Source: Cellulomonas sp. URHE0023
Lineage (GTDB): Bacteria > Actinomycetota > Actinomycetes > Actinomycetales > Cellulomonadaceae
Reading direction: 5' to 3'
Assembly (NCBI RefSeq): GCF_000688475.1
Contig: NZ_JIAN01000006.1
Span: 434,001-498,000 of the forward strand
Length of the DNA stretch: 64,000 nucleotides
The notes below the pieces were generated by a model. That model did no database searches and was not told the origin of the DNA. It saw only the letters and a program-made list of their open reading frames with translations. A program made the translations under genes and the position numbers. This document shows, one piece after another, positions 25,699-33,816 of the stretch. How positions within the stretch are numbered: the first letter of the stretch is position 1; the number at the start of each line of letters is the position of its first letter.

Positions 25699-25733
25699 CC
25701 GGTGGGTGGACGCGCAGGGCGCCCACCCACCGG
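25699..25733 (-). terminator. Terminator after the metallophosphoesterase gene
   Basis: CCGGTGGGTGG (25699-25709) pairs with CCACCCACCGG (25723-25733), 11 bp perfect with a 13-nt loop. On the minus strand it is followed by ATCTTCCGTTTCTC, a T-rich stretch, 18 nt after the stop of the upstream gene. Confidence 0.7.
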
Positions 25734-25750
25734 GAGTCAGCCGACGTAGG

Positions 25751-27745
25751 TCAGCTGCTCAGTGCTGTGATCGTGAGCGTCGCGCGGTACGAGCCCTTCG
25801 CGACGTCGCCCGGGATCTTCAGATCCAGGTCGGCGCCGAGCTTGGCCGTGCCCTTGTCGTGGCCCTGGCTCGCGGAGCCGAGGCCACGCGAGATCGACAG
25901 GCCGCTGCCGCCACCGGCGTAGCCGGAGACGACCGACTCACCGGCGGTCGCACCCGCGCCGGCCTGGACGAGCTTCGGCGTCCAGCCGAGGTTGGCGCCG
26001 GAGAACGACTTGGCGCCGTCCTTGAAGTCGCCCACCGAGGCCGAGACGGACCACGGAGCGTGCGAGCTGCGTGAGTCGGTCACCGTGATCGGGTTGATCT
26101 GGCCCGCGGCCTCGAAGTAGTCGCCGTCGTGCTCGACCGCGGTGCCCAGGTCGACCAGGCCGTTGTAGCCGTCGATGGTCCAGCCGAACTCGCCGGGGGC
26201 TGCGTCGGGAACTGCGACCTGGATGCTCTGGCCGGAGCCCTGGTAGGGGTGCACGGTCACCGAGTCGACGACCGACCCGACCGGCTGCGCCGGCGATGAG
26301 CCGTTGCCCGGGCCGCACCAGGCGACCTTGCCGAGCTCGACCGCGGCGTTCGGGGCGGAGCAGTCACCGCTACGGACGTTCTCGACGACGAGCTTGTCGC
26401 TGCGCACCTGGACCTTGACGTACGTGCGGACGTGCTCCTGGTTCTGCACCGAGTTGTACCAGTAGCTGCTCGGGTTCAGCGGGTCGGCGCCGTTGCCGGC
26501 ACCGCTCGTGCCGCTGCCGTCGGGGGCCGTCAGGTCGTAGTACTTCGAGCCGGACGCCGAGTTGGCCGTGACGTACAGGACGCCGCCAGGACCGGGGTAC
26601 ACGTCGGCGGCACCGGGCTGCTCGGCGGGGTCGGCCTTCTCGCTGTTCTTGATCAGGTAGCTGCGCGAGTAGCTGTGGTCGTGACCCTGCAGGACCACGT
26701 CGACGCCGAGGTTGGAGAACGCCGTCGGGAAGTCGACGCGACGGACCTTGTTGTCGGCGTCCTTCGCGTGGTCGGCCGGCGAGTAGATCGCGTGGTGGTA
26801 GACGAGGACCTTGTACTTCGCCTCGTCGCCGTGCTGGTTGATGACGTCGGTGACGTACGCGAGGTGTGCCGCGTCGCCGCCGCCGCCCTGGGCGGTCGCG
26901 TAGGAGTTGCTGTTCAGGTCGATGAACAGGACGTCCTTGTAGATGTACCAGTAGTCGCCGCCCGACCTGGCCCCGGCGGGGTTGCCGTCGTTGTAGAAGG
27001 CGCCGGAGCGGTCCGTGTTCGGCGTGTACAGGTGCTGCTCGTACGCCTTGCCGCCCACGTCGTGGTTGCCGATCGTCGCTGCCCACGGGTACTGACGGAG
27101 CTTGTCGGGCGCGAGGAACGCGGTCCACTGCGACTCGGTGTTCGCCGTCTCGACCTGGTCACCGCCGGAGACCAGGAGCTCGGCGTTGGGGTTGGCCGCG
27201 AGCGACACGTTCAGCGTGTCCTCCCATCCGGCCTGGTCCTTGCCGACGTTGCCCGACGCACCGATCTGCGGGTCGCCGTAGAAGAGGAAGTCGTAGTCGC
27301 CGTCGAAGGACTGCGTCGCGAAGGAGTACGTCGGCGACCAGCTGCCCTCGGAACCGACGCGGTAGGAGTACGTCGTGTTCTCGGCCAGGCCGGTGAGCGT
27401 GGCGTGGCGGTTGAACCCGCCGCTGGTGGCGATGTTGGCGGCCCCGGCGGCCGAGAACGTCGACGCGTCGGCCGGGAAGGCACCGCCGACGAGCGCGGAG
27501 GTGGGCGCGAGCTGCACGCTCTGCGCGGAGTCGACCGAGGAGTACCAGGTCACGATGCGCTGCGTCTCGTTGGCGCCGACGCCGAGGATGACGCCGCTGA
27601 GGCTGGCCGGGTCGTCGGCCATGGCGGGCGTGGTCATGGCGAGAGCGCCGAAGGCGCACGTGGCGCCCACGGCGAGTGCGGTGAGGCGTACAGACATCCG
27701 GTGCCGGGCTGCCCGGCGCTCGGTTGTCACGCTGATCGAAGACAT
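25751..27745 (-). CDS. Secreted metallophosphoesterase (purple-acid-phosphatase-like)
   Basis: 664 aa. A signal peptide (cleavage near AMA-DD, residue 44) follows a basic n-region. About 45-145 are a fibronectin-III-like domain of purple acid phosphatases. About 150-420 are the calcineurin-type core with all metal motifs: YGDPQIG, VSGGDQVE, ATIGNHDVGG, VYHHAIYS and LQGHDHSYSRS. The C-terminal 190 residues form an extra beta-rich domain. The enzyme probably releases phosphate outside the cell. ATG at 27745 has AGGAGAG upstream. Two 11-nt direct repeats like PHO-box units lie 55 bp upstream, consistent with phosphate-starvation control. Confidence 0.85.
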   Translation of the reverse strand: MSSISVTTERRAARHRMSVRLTALAVGATCAFGALAMTTPAMADDPASLSGVILGVGANETQRIVTWYSSVDSAQSVQLAPTSALVGGAFPADASTFSAAGAANIATSGGFNRHATLTGLAENTTYSYRVGSEGSWSPTYSFATQSFDGDYDFLFYGDPQIGASGNVGKDQAGWEDTLNVSLAANPNAELLVSGGDQVETANTESQWTAFLAPDKLRQYPWAATIGNHDVGGKAYEQHLYTPNTDRSGAFYNDGNPAGARSGGDYWYIYKDVLFIDLNSNSYATAQGGGGDAAHLAYVTDVINQHGDEAKYKVLVYHHAIYSPADHAKDADNKVRRVDFPTAFSNLGVDVVLQGHDHSYSRSYLIKNSEKADPAEQPGAADVYPGPGGVLYVTANSASGSKYYDLTAPDGSGTSGAGNGADPLNPSSYWYNSVQNQEHVRTYVKVQVRSDKLVVENVRSGDCSAPNAAVELGKVAWCGPGNGSSPAQPVGSVVDSVTVHPYQGSGQSIQVAVPDAAPGEFGWTIDGYNGLVDLGTAVEHDGDYFEAAGQINPITVTDSRSSHAPWSVSASVGDFKDGAKSFSGANLGWTPKLVQAGAGATAGESVVSGYAGGGSGLSISRGLGSASQGHDKGTAKLGADLDLKIPGDVAKGSYRATLTITALSS

Positions 27746-27799
27746 GCGTCGTCCGTTCTCTCCTGGGTGGTGCCTGGGTGGCGTTCCCAACGTGTCGAC

Positions 27800-27821
27800 G
27801 CCACGTGAACCCCACGCAAAC
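27800..27821 (-). promoter_or_regulatory. Candidate PHO box
   Basis: On the minus strand two adjacent 11-nt direct repeats read GTTTGCGTGGG (27821-27811) and GTTCACGTGGC (27810-27800). Actinobacterial PhoP sites consist of 11-nt direct repeat units beginning GTTCACC-like. The site lies 55-76 bp upstream of the metallophosphoesterase start. PhoP binding is inference. Confidence 0.5.
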
Positions 27822-27861
27822 TCGGACGATCCGGCGGGTTGCCCCTGTCGGAACGCTTGCC

Positions 27862-29070
27862 TCACGCACCCAGCAGGCGTTCGGCGAACCAGACCAGTCC
27901 CATGACGGTCACGCCCGCGGCGAGGAGCCCGGTGATCCACAGACCGGCTCTCGGTGCGCGGTACCTCGTCATGGTCAGCGCCGGGAAGACGAGCAGGATC
28001 AGCGAGATCTGCACGACCTCGATCCCCACGTTGAACACGAGCAGCGACCACAGCAGCGTCCACGACCACGCCTCGTCGATCCCCAGCGCCCCGGCGAAGC
28101 CGAGGCCGTGCACCAGCCCGAAGCAGAAGACGACGGCGAGCCGCAGCCAGCCGGCCCGGTCCAGGCCGAGGTGCAGCCCGTGGGCCGCGTCGATCTCGGT
28201 GGCCCGGTCGCCGTGCTTCCAGATCCGCCACAGGTACCAGCCGGCCACGACCGCGATCGACAGGGCGATGACCGGCTCGACGACACGTGCCGGCACGGTG
28301 ACGACACCGGTCGCGGCCAGGATGAAGGTGATCGAGTGCGCGAGCGTGAAGGTCGTCGCGGCGAGCACGATCTCGCGCAGGCCTCGTGAGCCGGCGATGA
28401 GGGCGAGCAGGAACAGCACGTGGTCGATGCCGGTGAGCAGGTGCTCGGCGCCCAGGTGGAAGAACTCCCAGAACCGCTCGCCCGTGCTCTGCTCGGTGGT
28501 GAACGTCGGGTGCGCCGCGTCCAGGGCGGCGCTGCCGTGCTGCCCGTCGAGCTCGTACGTCACGATCGTCTTGGCGTCGCGGACGTAGCCCTCGTCGTCG
28601 CCGAACAGGGTCGCCGTCACCTCGTGCGCCCCGTCATGCGCAGCACACTCGTGGTCCAGGACGAGCACCGCGTACGGCACGCCCTCACGCTGTGTGACGG
28701 TCACCCGGTCGACCAGCGAGGCCGTGCAGGTGCGGCCTGCGGACGACACCGACAGGCGGTCCGTGACGTACGCGAGCACGGCGTCGGAATGAGCGACCAG
28801 GGCCGCAGCCTGCTCGGCGGCGTCCCCCGCCTCGAACGCCGCGGTGCCCTCCTGGAAGAGCGCGTCGTCGCGCTCTGCGTCTGCGACCGACACGACGAGC
28901 AGGTCGTACTCCAGACCCACCTCGGTGCGCACGTGTCCCCTGGCTGCGGACTCGACGTCGACGAAGACGCTCGTGCTGAAGCCGTGCGCGGAAGCGGGTG
29001 CTGCCCCGAGGACGCCGAGGGCGAGCAGCGCGAGGCAGGCGAGGACGGACCGCACGGCGGCGCGTGGCAT
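27862..29070 (-). CDS. HupE/UreJ-like membrane protein with secreted N-terminal domain
   Basis: 402 aa. Signal peptide (residues 1-28, GAAPASAHG), an extracellular domain of about 170 residues, then six to seven membrane helices beginning at EHLLTGIDHVLFLLALI, the HupE/UreJ-like signature with an intramembrane Asp-His pair. Other helices are visible at TFTLAHSITFILAATGVV, VIALSIAVVAGWYLW and LVHGLGFAGALG. The family is linked to nickel/cobalt or other small-solute transport; here no urease or hydrogenase genes are near. ATG at 29070 has AAGGAG. Divergent from the lipoprotein gene across 157 bp. Confidence 0.75.
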   Translation of the reverse strand: MPRAAVRSVLACLALLALGVLGAAPASAHGFSTSVFVDVESAARGHVRTEVGLEYDLLVVSVADAERDDALFQEGTAAFEAGDAAEQAAALVAHSDAVLAYVTDRLSVSSAGRTCTASLVDRVTVTQREGVPYAVLVLDHECAAHDGAHEVTATLFGDDEGYVRDAKTIVTYELDGQHGSAALDAAHPTFTTEQSTGERFWEFFHLGAEHLLTGIDHVLFLLALIAGSRGLREIVLAATTFTLAHSITFILAATGVVTVPARVVEPVIALSIAVVAGWYLWRIWKHGDRATEIDAAHGLHLGLDRAGWLRLAVVFCFGLVHGLGFAGALGIDEAWSWTLLWSLLVFNVGIEVVQISLILLVFPALTMTRYRAPRAGLWITGLLAAGVTVMGLVWFAERLLGA

Positions 29071-29227
29071 GCGTACTCCTTCGGTGGGCCAGCGCACCGT
29101 CCACCGCGCGGATGAACGCGAGGAGGACCGTCGACGAACGCCCGCGGAACGTCTGGTCCTCGAGGGCGATCGTGAGGACGACCTGGGGTACGAAGGACGC
29201 CGCACCCCTCACAAAGGACGATGTCGC

Positions 29228-29890
29228 GTGGACGCACGAGCTCGAACGGTCGCGGCGCTCGCCGTCGCCGCGATCCTGGTCGCCGGGTGCAGCCGTCCCG
29301 ACGGCTGGGCGGAACCGCGCGTCGCACCCACCGGCGTCGGCGCCCTCGGGGCCGGGTTCCTCGACCCGTCGGCACCGCCGAGCCCGGAGGCCACGCTCGC
29401 CCCGGAACCCGGTTCCTGGTCCGACGTGCATCCCGCGCCGGGGTACCGGGTGGTCCTGCTCACAGCTGGCGACGACGCTCCCACGACGACGCTCGTCCGC
29501 TCGGTGCAGGACTGGGCCGACGAGGAGCGCGTCGCGCTCAAGGAGGTCGTCGTGGACGACGGCGACTACGTCGGAGGCATCACCTCGGCCATGTCGATGC
29601 ACCCCGACCTGATCATCAGCGTGGGCGACGCCCTCGTCGACCCGCTCGCGGTCGTGACCGCCAACCACCTCGACGAGCAGTTCCTGGTGCTCGGGGCCGA
29701 GGTCGCGGAGCCGACGCACAACGTCACCGCGGTCGACTGGACGGGAGCGTCGTTCCGCGGCGAGGGCCTGGGCACGTCCTCGACCTACGACGCCGGCTCG
29801 TTCACCCCCGAACGCGGCGCGTCCGCCGTCCGCGCGGGGGCCGCGGCCGTGCTGACCGGAGTCAGCGGCGTCGTGCTCTGGATCGACTGA
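29228..29890 (+). CDS. Predicted lipoprotein, periplasmic-binding-like
   Basis: 220 aa. GTG start with AAAGGA upstream; signal peptide with lipobox LVAGC (Cys 21). The mature part has alternating beta/alpha segments (YRVVLLTAGDD, LIISVGDALVDPLAVVTA, EQFLVLGAEV), which recall one lobe of a BMP/PnrA-type substrate-binding protein, but at about half the usual length. No ABC permease genes are adjacent. It may be a reduced binding lipoprotein; the function is unknown. Confidence 0.65.
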   Translation: MDARARTVAALAVAAILVAGCSRPDGWAEPRVAPTGVGALGAGFLDPSAPPSPEATLAPEPGSWSDVHPAPGYRVVLLTAGDDAPTTTLVRSVQDWADEERVALKEVVVDDGDYVGGITSAMSMHPDLIISVGDALVDPLAVVTANHLDEQFLVLGAEVAEPTHNVTAVDWTGASFRGEGLGTSSTYDAGSFTPERGASAVRAGAAAVLTGVSGVVLWID

Positions 29891-29971
29891 GTGGTCGGAC
29901 GCCCCACGGACGACCGTCCCGCAGCGGACGGCAGTGGGCGCGCAGGGCGGTGACCCTGCAGACTGTCGGAC

Positions 29972-30601
29972 GTGATGGAGCAGGTGCTGCCCTCCGACGT
30001 CGTCGTCGTCGAGCATCGCGGGAAACCCCTTCCCGCACCCCTGTTCCCCGAGGAGGAAGCCGCCGTCGCGCGTGCCGTCCCCGCCCGGCGCACCGAGTAC
30101 GCCGCCGTCCGCGCATGTGCGCGGGTCGCTCTGACGCGCCTCGGACCAGGCCCGGTCGCCGTCCCGTCAGGGCGCGACCGCGCGCCGATCTGGCCCTCGG
30201 GCGTGGTCGGCAGCATGACCCACTGCGACGGTTACCGGGCGGCCGCCGTCGCGCACGGCGACTCGTGGGCCGGCATCGGGATCGACGCCGAGGTGCTCGA
30301 GCCGCTGCCTGCCGAGACGGTGTCGCTGATCATGAGCGACGCCGAGCGCGACGCACTGGCGGGCATCGATCCCGCGCTGTGCCCCGACCGGATGCTGTTC
30401 TCCGCGAAGGAGTCCGTCTACAAGGTGTGGTCGCCGATCATGCACTCGTGGCTCGGTTTCGAGCACGTGGACGTGCGGATCGACGACGGCACGTTCACCG
30501 CGCGGCTGCGCGTCAGCGGACTGGGCACCGACGTCCTGCACGGCCGGTGGGCCGTCGGAGACGCTCTGGTGGTCACCGCCGTCGCGATTCCCCGGGCGTG
30601 A
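29972..30601 (+). CDS. 4-prime-phosphopantetheinyl transferase (Sfp/EntD type)
   Basis: 209 aa. Family motifs are GSMTHCDGYRAAAV near 80-93, GIGIDAEVLEPL near 99-110 (Mg-binding Asp), and FSAKESVYKVW near 144-154 (catalytic Glu-Lys). The enzyme attaches the phosphopantetheine arm of CoA to carrier domains of PKS, NRPS or siderophore enzymes. GTG at 29972 and ATG at 29975 are equally possible starts. No biosynthetic cluster is present in the window, so its client carrier proteins lie elsewhere. Convergent with the AMIN-like gene. Confidence 0.9.
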   Translation: MMEQVLPSDVVVVEHRGKPLPAPLFPEEEAAVARAVPARRTEYAAVRACARVALTRLGPGPVAVPSGRDRAPIWPSGVVGSMTHCDGYRAAAVAHGDSWAGIGIDAEVLEPLPAETVSLIMSDAERDALAGIDPALCPDRMLFSAKESVYKVWSPIMHSWLGFEHVDVRIDDGTFTARLRVSGLGTDVLHGRWAVGDALVVTAVAIPRA

Positions 30602-30631
30602 CCCCTCGAGCCCCGGACACCACGTCGCGGG

Positions 30632-31153
30632 TCACCAACGGTGCGCGACGTCCACGACGAGCCGCGACGACGTCCCGGGACCGTCGAGCGAGAACACCCG
30701 GAACGGAAGGCGTGCCCGCACCCCGAGCCCGACGGTGGTGTAGCCCTCGAACGTGCCGGCGTGCACGACCTGGCGGAACGTCCGGTACCCCGTGACGTTG
30801 CTGAGCTCGACCGGGTCGGCGGGCGTGTAGGTCTCGCCGGGGTCGTTCACCGTAATCTGCAGCCAGGCGCCCCCGCGCGTCGGCACGACGGCTCCCGAAC
30901 CGTCCTGCGTCACCTCGGGTACGTAGCGCACGGTGTACCCGCCGACGTCCCCGGCCACGTCGATGACGAGCCGGTCGTAGCACGAGTGCTGCCCGGTGCG
31001 GACGGCGGTCACGGGCGCGTGCGAGAGACCCGGGGCCGACTTCTCGAGCGAGCCCCAGCGGATCGCGCAGGAGGGTCCCGCGCTCGCGGTCGGGGCTGAC
31101 AGGAACAGGAGCGCGCCCACGAGGAGCCCGACCACCAGGAATGCCCGACGCAT
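30632..31153 (-). CDS. Secreted AMIN-like domain protein
   Basis: 173 aa. Signal peptide 1-25 (VVGLLVGALLFLSAPTASA), then one beta-rich domain with HSCYDRLVIDVAG and two cysteines (residues about 29 and 58) that could form a disulfide, ending SRLVVDVAHRW. This matches the small secreted AMIN-like domain proteins of actinobacteria, thought to bind envelope components. ATG at 31153 is chosen because the hydrophobic signal starts right after it and GAGGGAG precedes it. Confidence 0.7.
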   Translation of the reverse strand: MRRAFLVVGLLVGALLFLSAPTASAGPSCAIRWGSLEKSAPGLSHAPVTAVRTGQHSCYDRLVIDVAGDVGGYTVRYVPEVTQDGSGAVVPTRGGAWLQITVNDPGETYTPADPVELSNVTGYRTFRQVVHAGTFEGYTTVGLGVRARLPFRVFSLDGPGTSSRLVVDVAHRW

Positions 31154-31254
31154 CTGCCGACTCCCTCGTCGCACCGACACCGCACGCTGCCTGACCGCTC
31201 AGGATATCGCCGTCTCGCCGGCACCGATCGGGTGAAGTGCGCCCGGGCGCCCGT

Positions 31255-32466
31255 TCAGGGCAGGTGGACGTGCTGGGGTCCGAGGGCGGCGATGCTCGTG
31301 GTGCCGAGCAGGGCCATGGTGCGCTGGATCTCGCGGGTCAGGATGTCGGCGGCGCGTTCGACGCCGCGTTCCCCGCCGGCCATCAGCCCGTACAGGTAGG
31401 CGCGTCCGATCATGGTCGCGTCCGCGCCCAGGGCCAGTGCGGCCACGATGTCGGCACCGGACATGATCCCGGTGTCGACCCAGACCTCCGCGTTGTCCCC
31501 GATCGCGTCCTTGACGTCCGGGACCAGGCGCAGCGGCACCGGGGCGCGGTCCAGCTGGCGCCCGCCGTGGTTGGACAGCACGATCGCGTCCGCCCCGGCC
31601 TGGACCACGCGGCGGGCATCGGCCACGGTCTGGATTCCCTTGATGATCAGCGGCCCGTCCCAGGACGCCCGGATCCACTCCAGGTCCGCGATCGTCATGG
31701 TGGGGTCGAACAACCGGTCCAGCAGGTCCGCGACGGTGCCGGACCACTCGGTCAGGGAGGCGAACGTCAACGTCTCGGTGGTCAGCAGGTTGACCCACCA
31801 CGCGGGGTGGGTCGCCGCGTCCAGCACGGTCTTGACCGTCAGCGCCGGGGGGATGGAGAACCCGTTGCGGGCGTCACGCAGCCGGGCGCCGGCCACCGGG
31901 ACGTCCACGGTGAGCACGAGCGCCTCGAACCCGGCCGCCTTGGCCCGGGCCATCAGGTCCTCCCCGGCGGAGCGGTCACGCCACACGTACAGCTGGAACC
32001 ACGTGCGGGCCTGGGGTCCGGCCGCGGCGACGTCCTCGATCGAGGTGGTGCCCATCGTGGACAGCGCGTACGGGATGCCGCGCCGTTGTGCGACCCGGAC
32101 CACGGCACGTTCGCCCTCGTGGTGCATGAGGCGGGTGAACCCGGTCGGGGCGAACGCGAACGGCACGGCGGCCGGCGCGCCGAGCATGCTGGTCGTGGTG
32201 TCGATCGCGGACACGTCCTGCAGGATCGAGGGCCGCAGCTCCAGGTTGCGGAACAGGGCGCGTGCCCGACGCAGGCTGATCTCGGCCTCGGCGGCACCGT
32301 CTGTGTAGTCGAAGACCGAGCGCGGGGTCCGCCGCTTGGCCACCTGTCGCAGGTCAGCGATCGTCAACGCGTCGCGCAACCGCCGGTCGGTGCGATCCCA
32401 CACGATCGGCTTGGGACGCATCAACGGCGCAAGCTCCGACCACCGCGGCACCTGACGAGCCGTCAC
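31255..32466 (-). CDS. lldD: FMN-dependent L-lactate dehydrogenase (alpha-hydroxy-acid oxidising)
   Basis: 403 aa. FMN/active-site blocks of the family are visible: YTDGAAEAE near 55, FAPTGFTRLMHHEGE near 107, LSTMGTTSIEDVAA, WFQLYVWRD, LTVDVPVAGARLRDARNG, LIIKGIQTVADA and LSNHGGRQLD (catalytic His) near 300. It oxidises L-lactate to pyruvate at the membrane. GTG at 32466 is preferred over 32478 because GGAGG lies 5 nt before it. Its promoter overlaps one of three similar LacI-type palindromes, tying it to rhamnose use: it would consume the lactate made from lactaldehyde by the bifunctional enzyme. Confidence 0.85.
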   Translation of the reverse strand: MTARQVPRWSELAPLMRPKPIVWDRTDRRLRDALTIADLRQVAKRRTPRSVFDYTDGAAEAEISLRRARALFRNLELRPSILQDVSAIDTTTSMLGAPAAVPFAFAPTGFTRLMHHEGERAVVRVAQRRGIPYALSTMGTTSIEDVAAAGPQARTWFQLYVWRDRSAGEDLMARAKAAGFEALVLTVDVPVAGARLRDARNGFSIPPALTVKTVLDAATHPAWWVNLLTTETLTFASLTEWSGTVADLLDRLFDPTMTIADLEWIRASWDGPLIIKGIQTVADARRVVQAGADAIVLSNHGGRQLDRAPVPLRLVPDVKDAIGDNAEVWVDTGIMSGADIVAALALGADATMIGRAYLYGLMAGGERGVERAADILTREIQRTMALLGTTSIAALGPQHVHLP

Positions 32467-32518
32467 CGGGACCTCCACACGCTCTCTGGTGCGGGCACCG
32501 TCGCCCGCGGGTGTCGAC

Positions 32519-32530
32519 TGTAACGTTTCA
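32519..32530. promoter_or_regulatory. LacI-type operator at the lldD promoter
   Basis: TGTAACGTTTCA, an imperfect 12-bp palindrome related to TGAATCGATTCA at 33734. On the minus strand it overlaps TACAGT, a possible -10 box of lldD. Confidence 0.55.
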
Positions 32531-32551
32531 TTCCGGATGCGGGTAGTCGGC

Positions 32552-33616
32552 TCACCCCGCGACGACGGAAGGATCCGACGAGGTGCGCACCACCAGCTCG
32601 GGCTGGAACTGGATCTGCTGGTGCACGTAGTCGCTCCCCTCCGTCCGGTGACGGAGGAGGAGGTCGGCGGCTGTGAAGCCGAGCTTGTGCGTCGGCTGGC
32701 GCACCGAGGTCAGCGGCACCATGAGCGCGGGAGCGAAGTCGACGTCGTCGTAGCCGACGACCGCCATGTCGCGCGGGATCGAGACGCCCGCCCGCCGGAG
32801 CGCACGCAACGCGCCCAGCGCCGTGAAGTCGTTGACGCAGAACGTCGCGGTGATCGGCGCGCCGTCGGACCCGCGCGACATCAGCCGCTCCGCCCCGAGC
32901 GCTCCGCCCTCGGCGTTCAGGGTCGGGATCGTCAGCTCGACCAGCGCCTCACCCGGGTCCAGGCCGGCCGCGGCCAGTGCCGCCAGAACACCTTCTCGCC
33001 GGTCGGCGCACTGCCGGATGCCGAGCGGGCCGTTGAGGAACGCGATCCGCGTGTGCCCCATGGCGACCAGGTGCTCGACCGCGAGCGCACCACCCCGGAC
33101 GTCGTCGACCGCGACCGACGACAGCCCGTCCAGCGGGGACGTCGCGTCGAGCAGGACCGTGTCGATTCCGCGCTCGCGCACCACCAGGAGCGTCTCCAGC
33201 GAGGCCGCGGACGACGGCGTCACCATCACGCCCTGCACACCGTGCTCCTCGAAGAGGCGCAGGTACCGCGCCTCGCGCTCGGGCTTCTCGTCGGACGAGC
33301 TGAGCATCAGCGTGTACTCGTCGAGCGCCAGACGGTCCTCGATCCCGCGCGCCACGGCGGTGAAGAACGGGTTCGCGATGTCCAGGAGCACCACGCCGAT
33401 GCTCTGCAGGGTGCCTGCGCGCAGCTGTCGGGCCGACGCGTTCCGGACGAACTGGAGCTCCTCGATCGCCGCGAGCACCCGGTCGCGGGTCGCGCTCGCC
33501 ACGTGGTCCGGCCTGTTGAGGACGTTGGAGACGGTGCCCACCGAGACCTGGGCCAGCCTGGCGACGTCGACGACCGACGCGCGCCGTGGCGCACGTCCCT
33601 GGGTACCTGTCGCCAT
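32552..33616 (-). CDS. LacI-family repressor of the rhamnose genes
   Basis: 354 aa. The N-terminal LacI helix-turn-helix (SVVDVARLAQVSVGTVSNVLNRP, hinge LRAGTLQSIGVVLLDIANPFF) is followed by a periplasmic-binding-like effector domain ending VVGYDDVDFAPALMVPLTSVRQP. ATG at 33616 has GAAGGG upstream. It lies between lldD (same strand) and the divergent importer operon, and both promoters, plus its own TATATT -10 region, carry related palindromes. The effector is probably L-rhamnose or an early intermediate (inference). Confidence 0.85.
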   Translation of the reverse strand: MATGTQGRAPRRASVVDVARLAQVSVGTVSNVLNRPDHVASATRDRVLAAIEELQFVRNASARQLRAGTLQSIGVVLLDIANPFFTAVARGIEDRLALDEYTLMLSSSDEKPEREARYLRLFEEHGVQGVMVTPSSAASLETLLVVRERGIDTVLLDATSPLDGLSSVAVDDVRGGALAVEHLVAMGHTRIAFLNGPLGIRQCADRREGVLAALAAAGLDPGEALVELTIPTLNAEGGALGAERLMSRGSDGAPITATFCVNDFTALGALRALRRAGVSIPRDMAVVGYDDVDFAPALMVPLTSVRQPTHKLGFTAADLLLRHRTEGSDYVHQQIQFQPELVVRTSSDPSVVAG

Positions 33617-33663
33617 CGCTCGACCCTTCGTTGAACCGTCGGCCCTGATGCTAGCGGCTCGAA

Positions 33664-33675
33664 TATAACGATTCA
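33664..33675. promoter_or_regulatory. LacI-type operator at the lacI promoter
   Basis: TATAACGATTCA; reverse TGAATCGTTATA. It shares the TGAATCG half with the 33734 site and overlaps TATATT, the probable -10 box of the repressor gene on the minus strand, suggesting autoregulation. Confidence 0.5.
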
Positions 33676-33695
33676 GGCAGGAACTCGCCGCGCCC

Positions 33696-33745
33696 TTGCA
33701 CACGCCGCGACGGCGCGGCTATGGTCCCTTCGTTGAATCGATTCA
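33696..33745 (+). promoter_or_regulatory. Promoter and operator of the rhamnose importer operon
   Basis: TTGCAC (33696-33701), 18 bp, TATGGT (33720-33725), followed at 33734-33745 by the perfect palindrome TGAATCGATTCA with the central CG typical of LacI-family operators. The operator would cover the transcription start. Confidence 0.65.
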
Positions 33746-33768
33746 TGCCTCAAGGAAGAGGAACATCG

Positions 33769-33816
33769 ATGTTCCGTACCACCCCTCATCTCCCCGCATC
33801 GCAGGGCGCTGCATGA
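33769..33816 (+). CDS. 15-codon upstream ORF coupled to the ABC ATPase gene
   Basis: ATG at 33769 preceded by AAGGAAGAGG, encoding [15 protein letters not shown] and ending TGA at 33814-33816, which overlaps the ATPase ATG (ATGA). It has a better ribosome site than the ATPase itself. It may raise or tune ATPase translation by coupling; no attenuation pattern is obvious. It could also be chance. Confidence 0.45.
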   Translation: MFRTTPHLPASQGAA

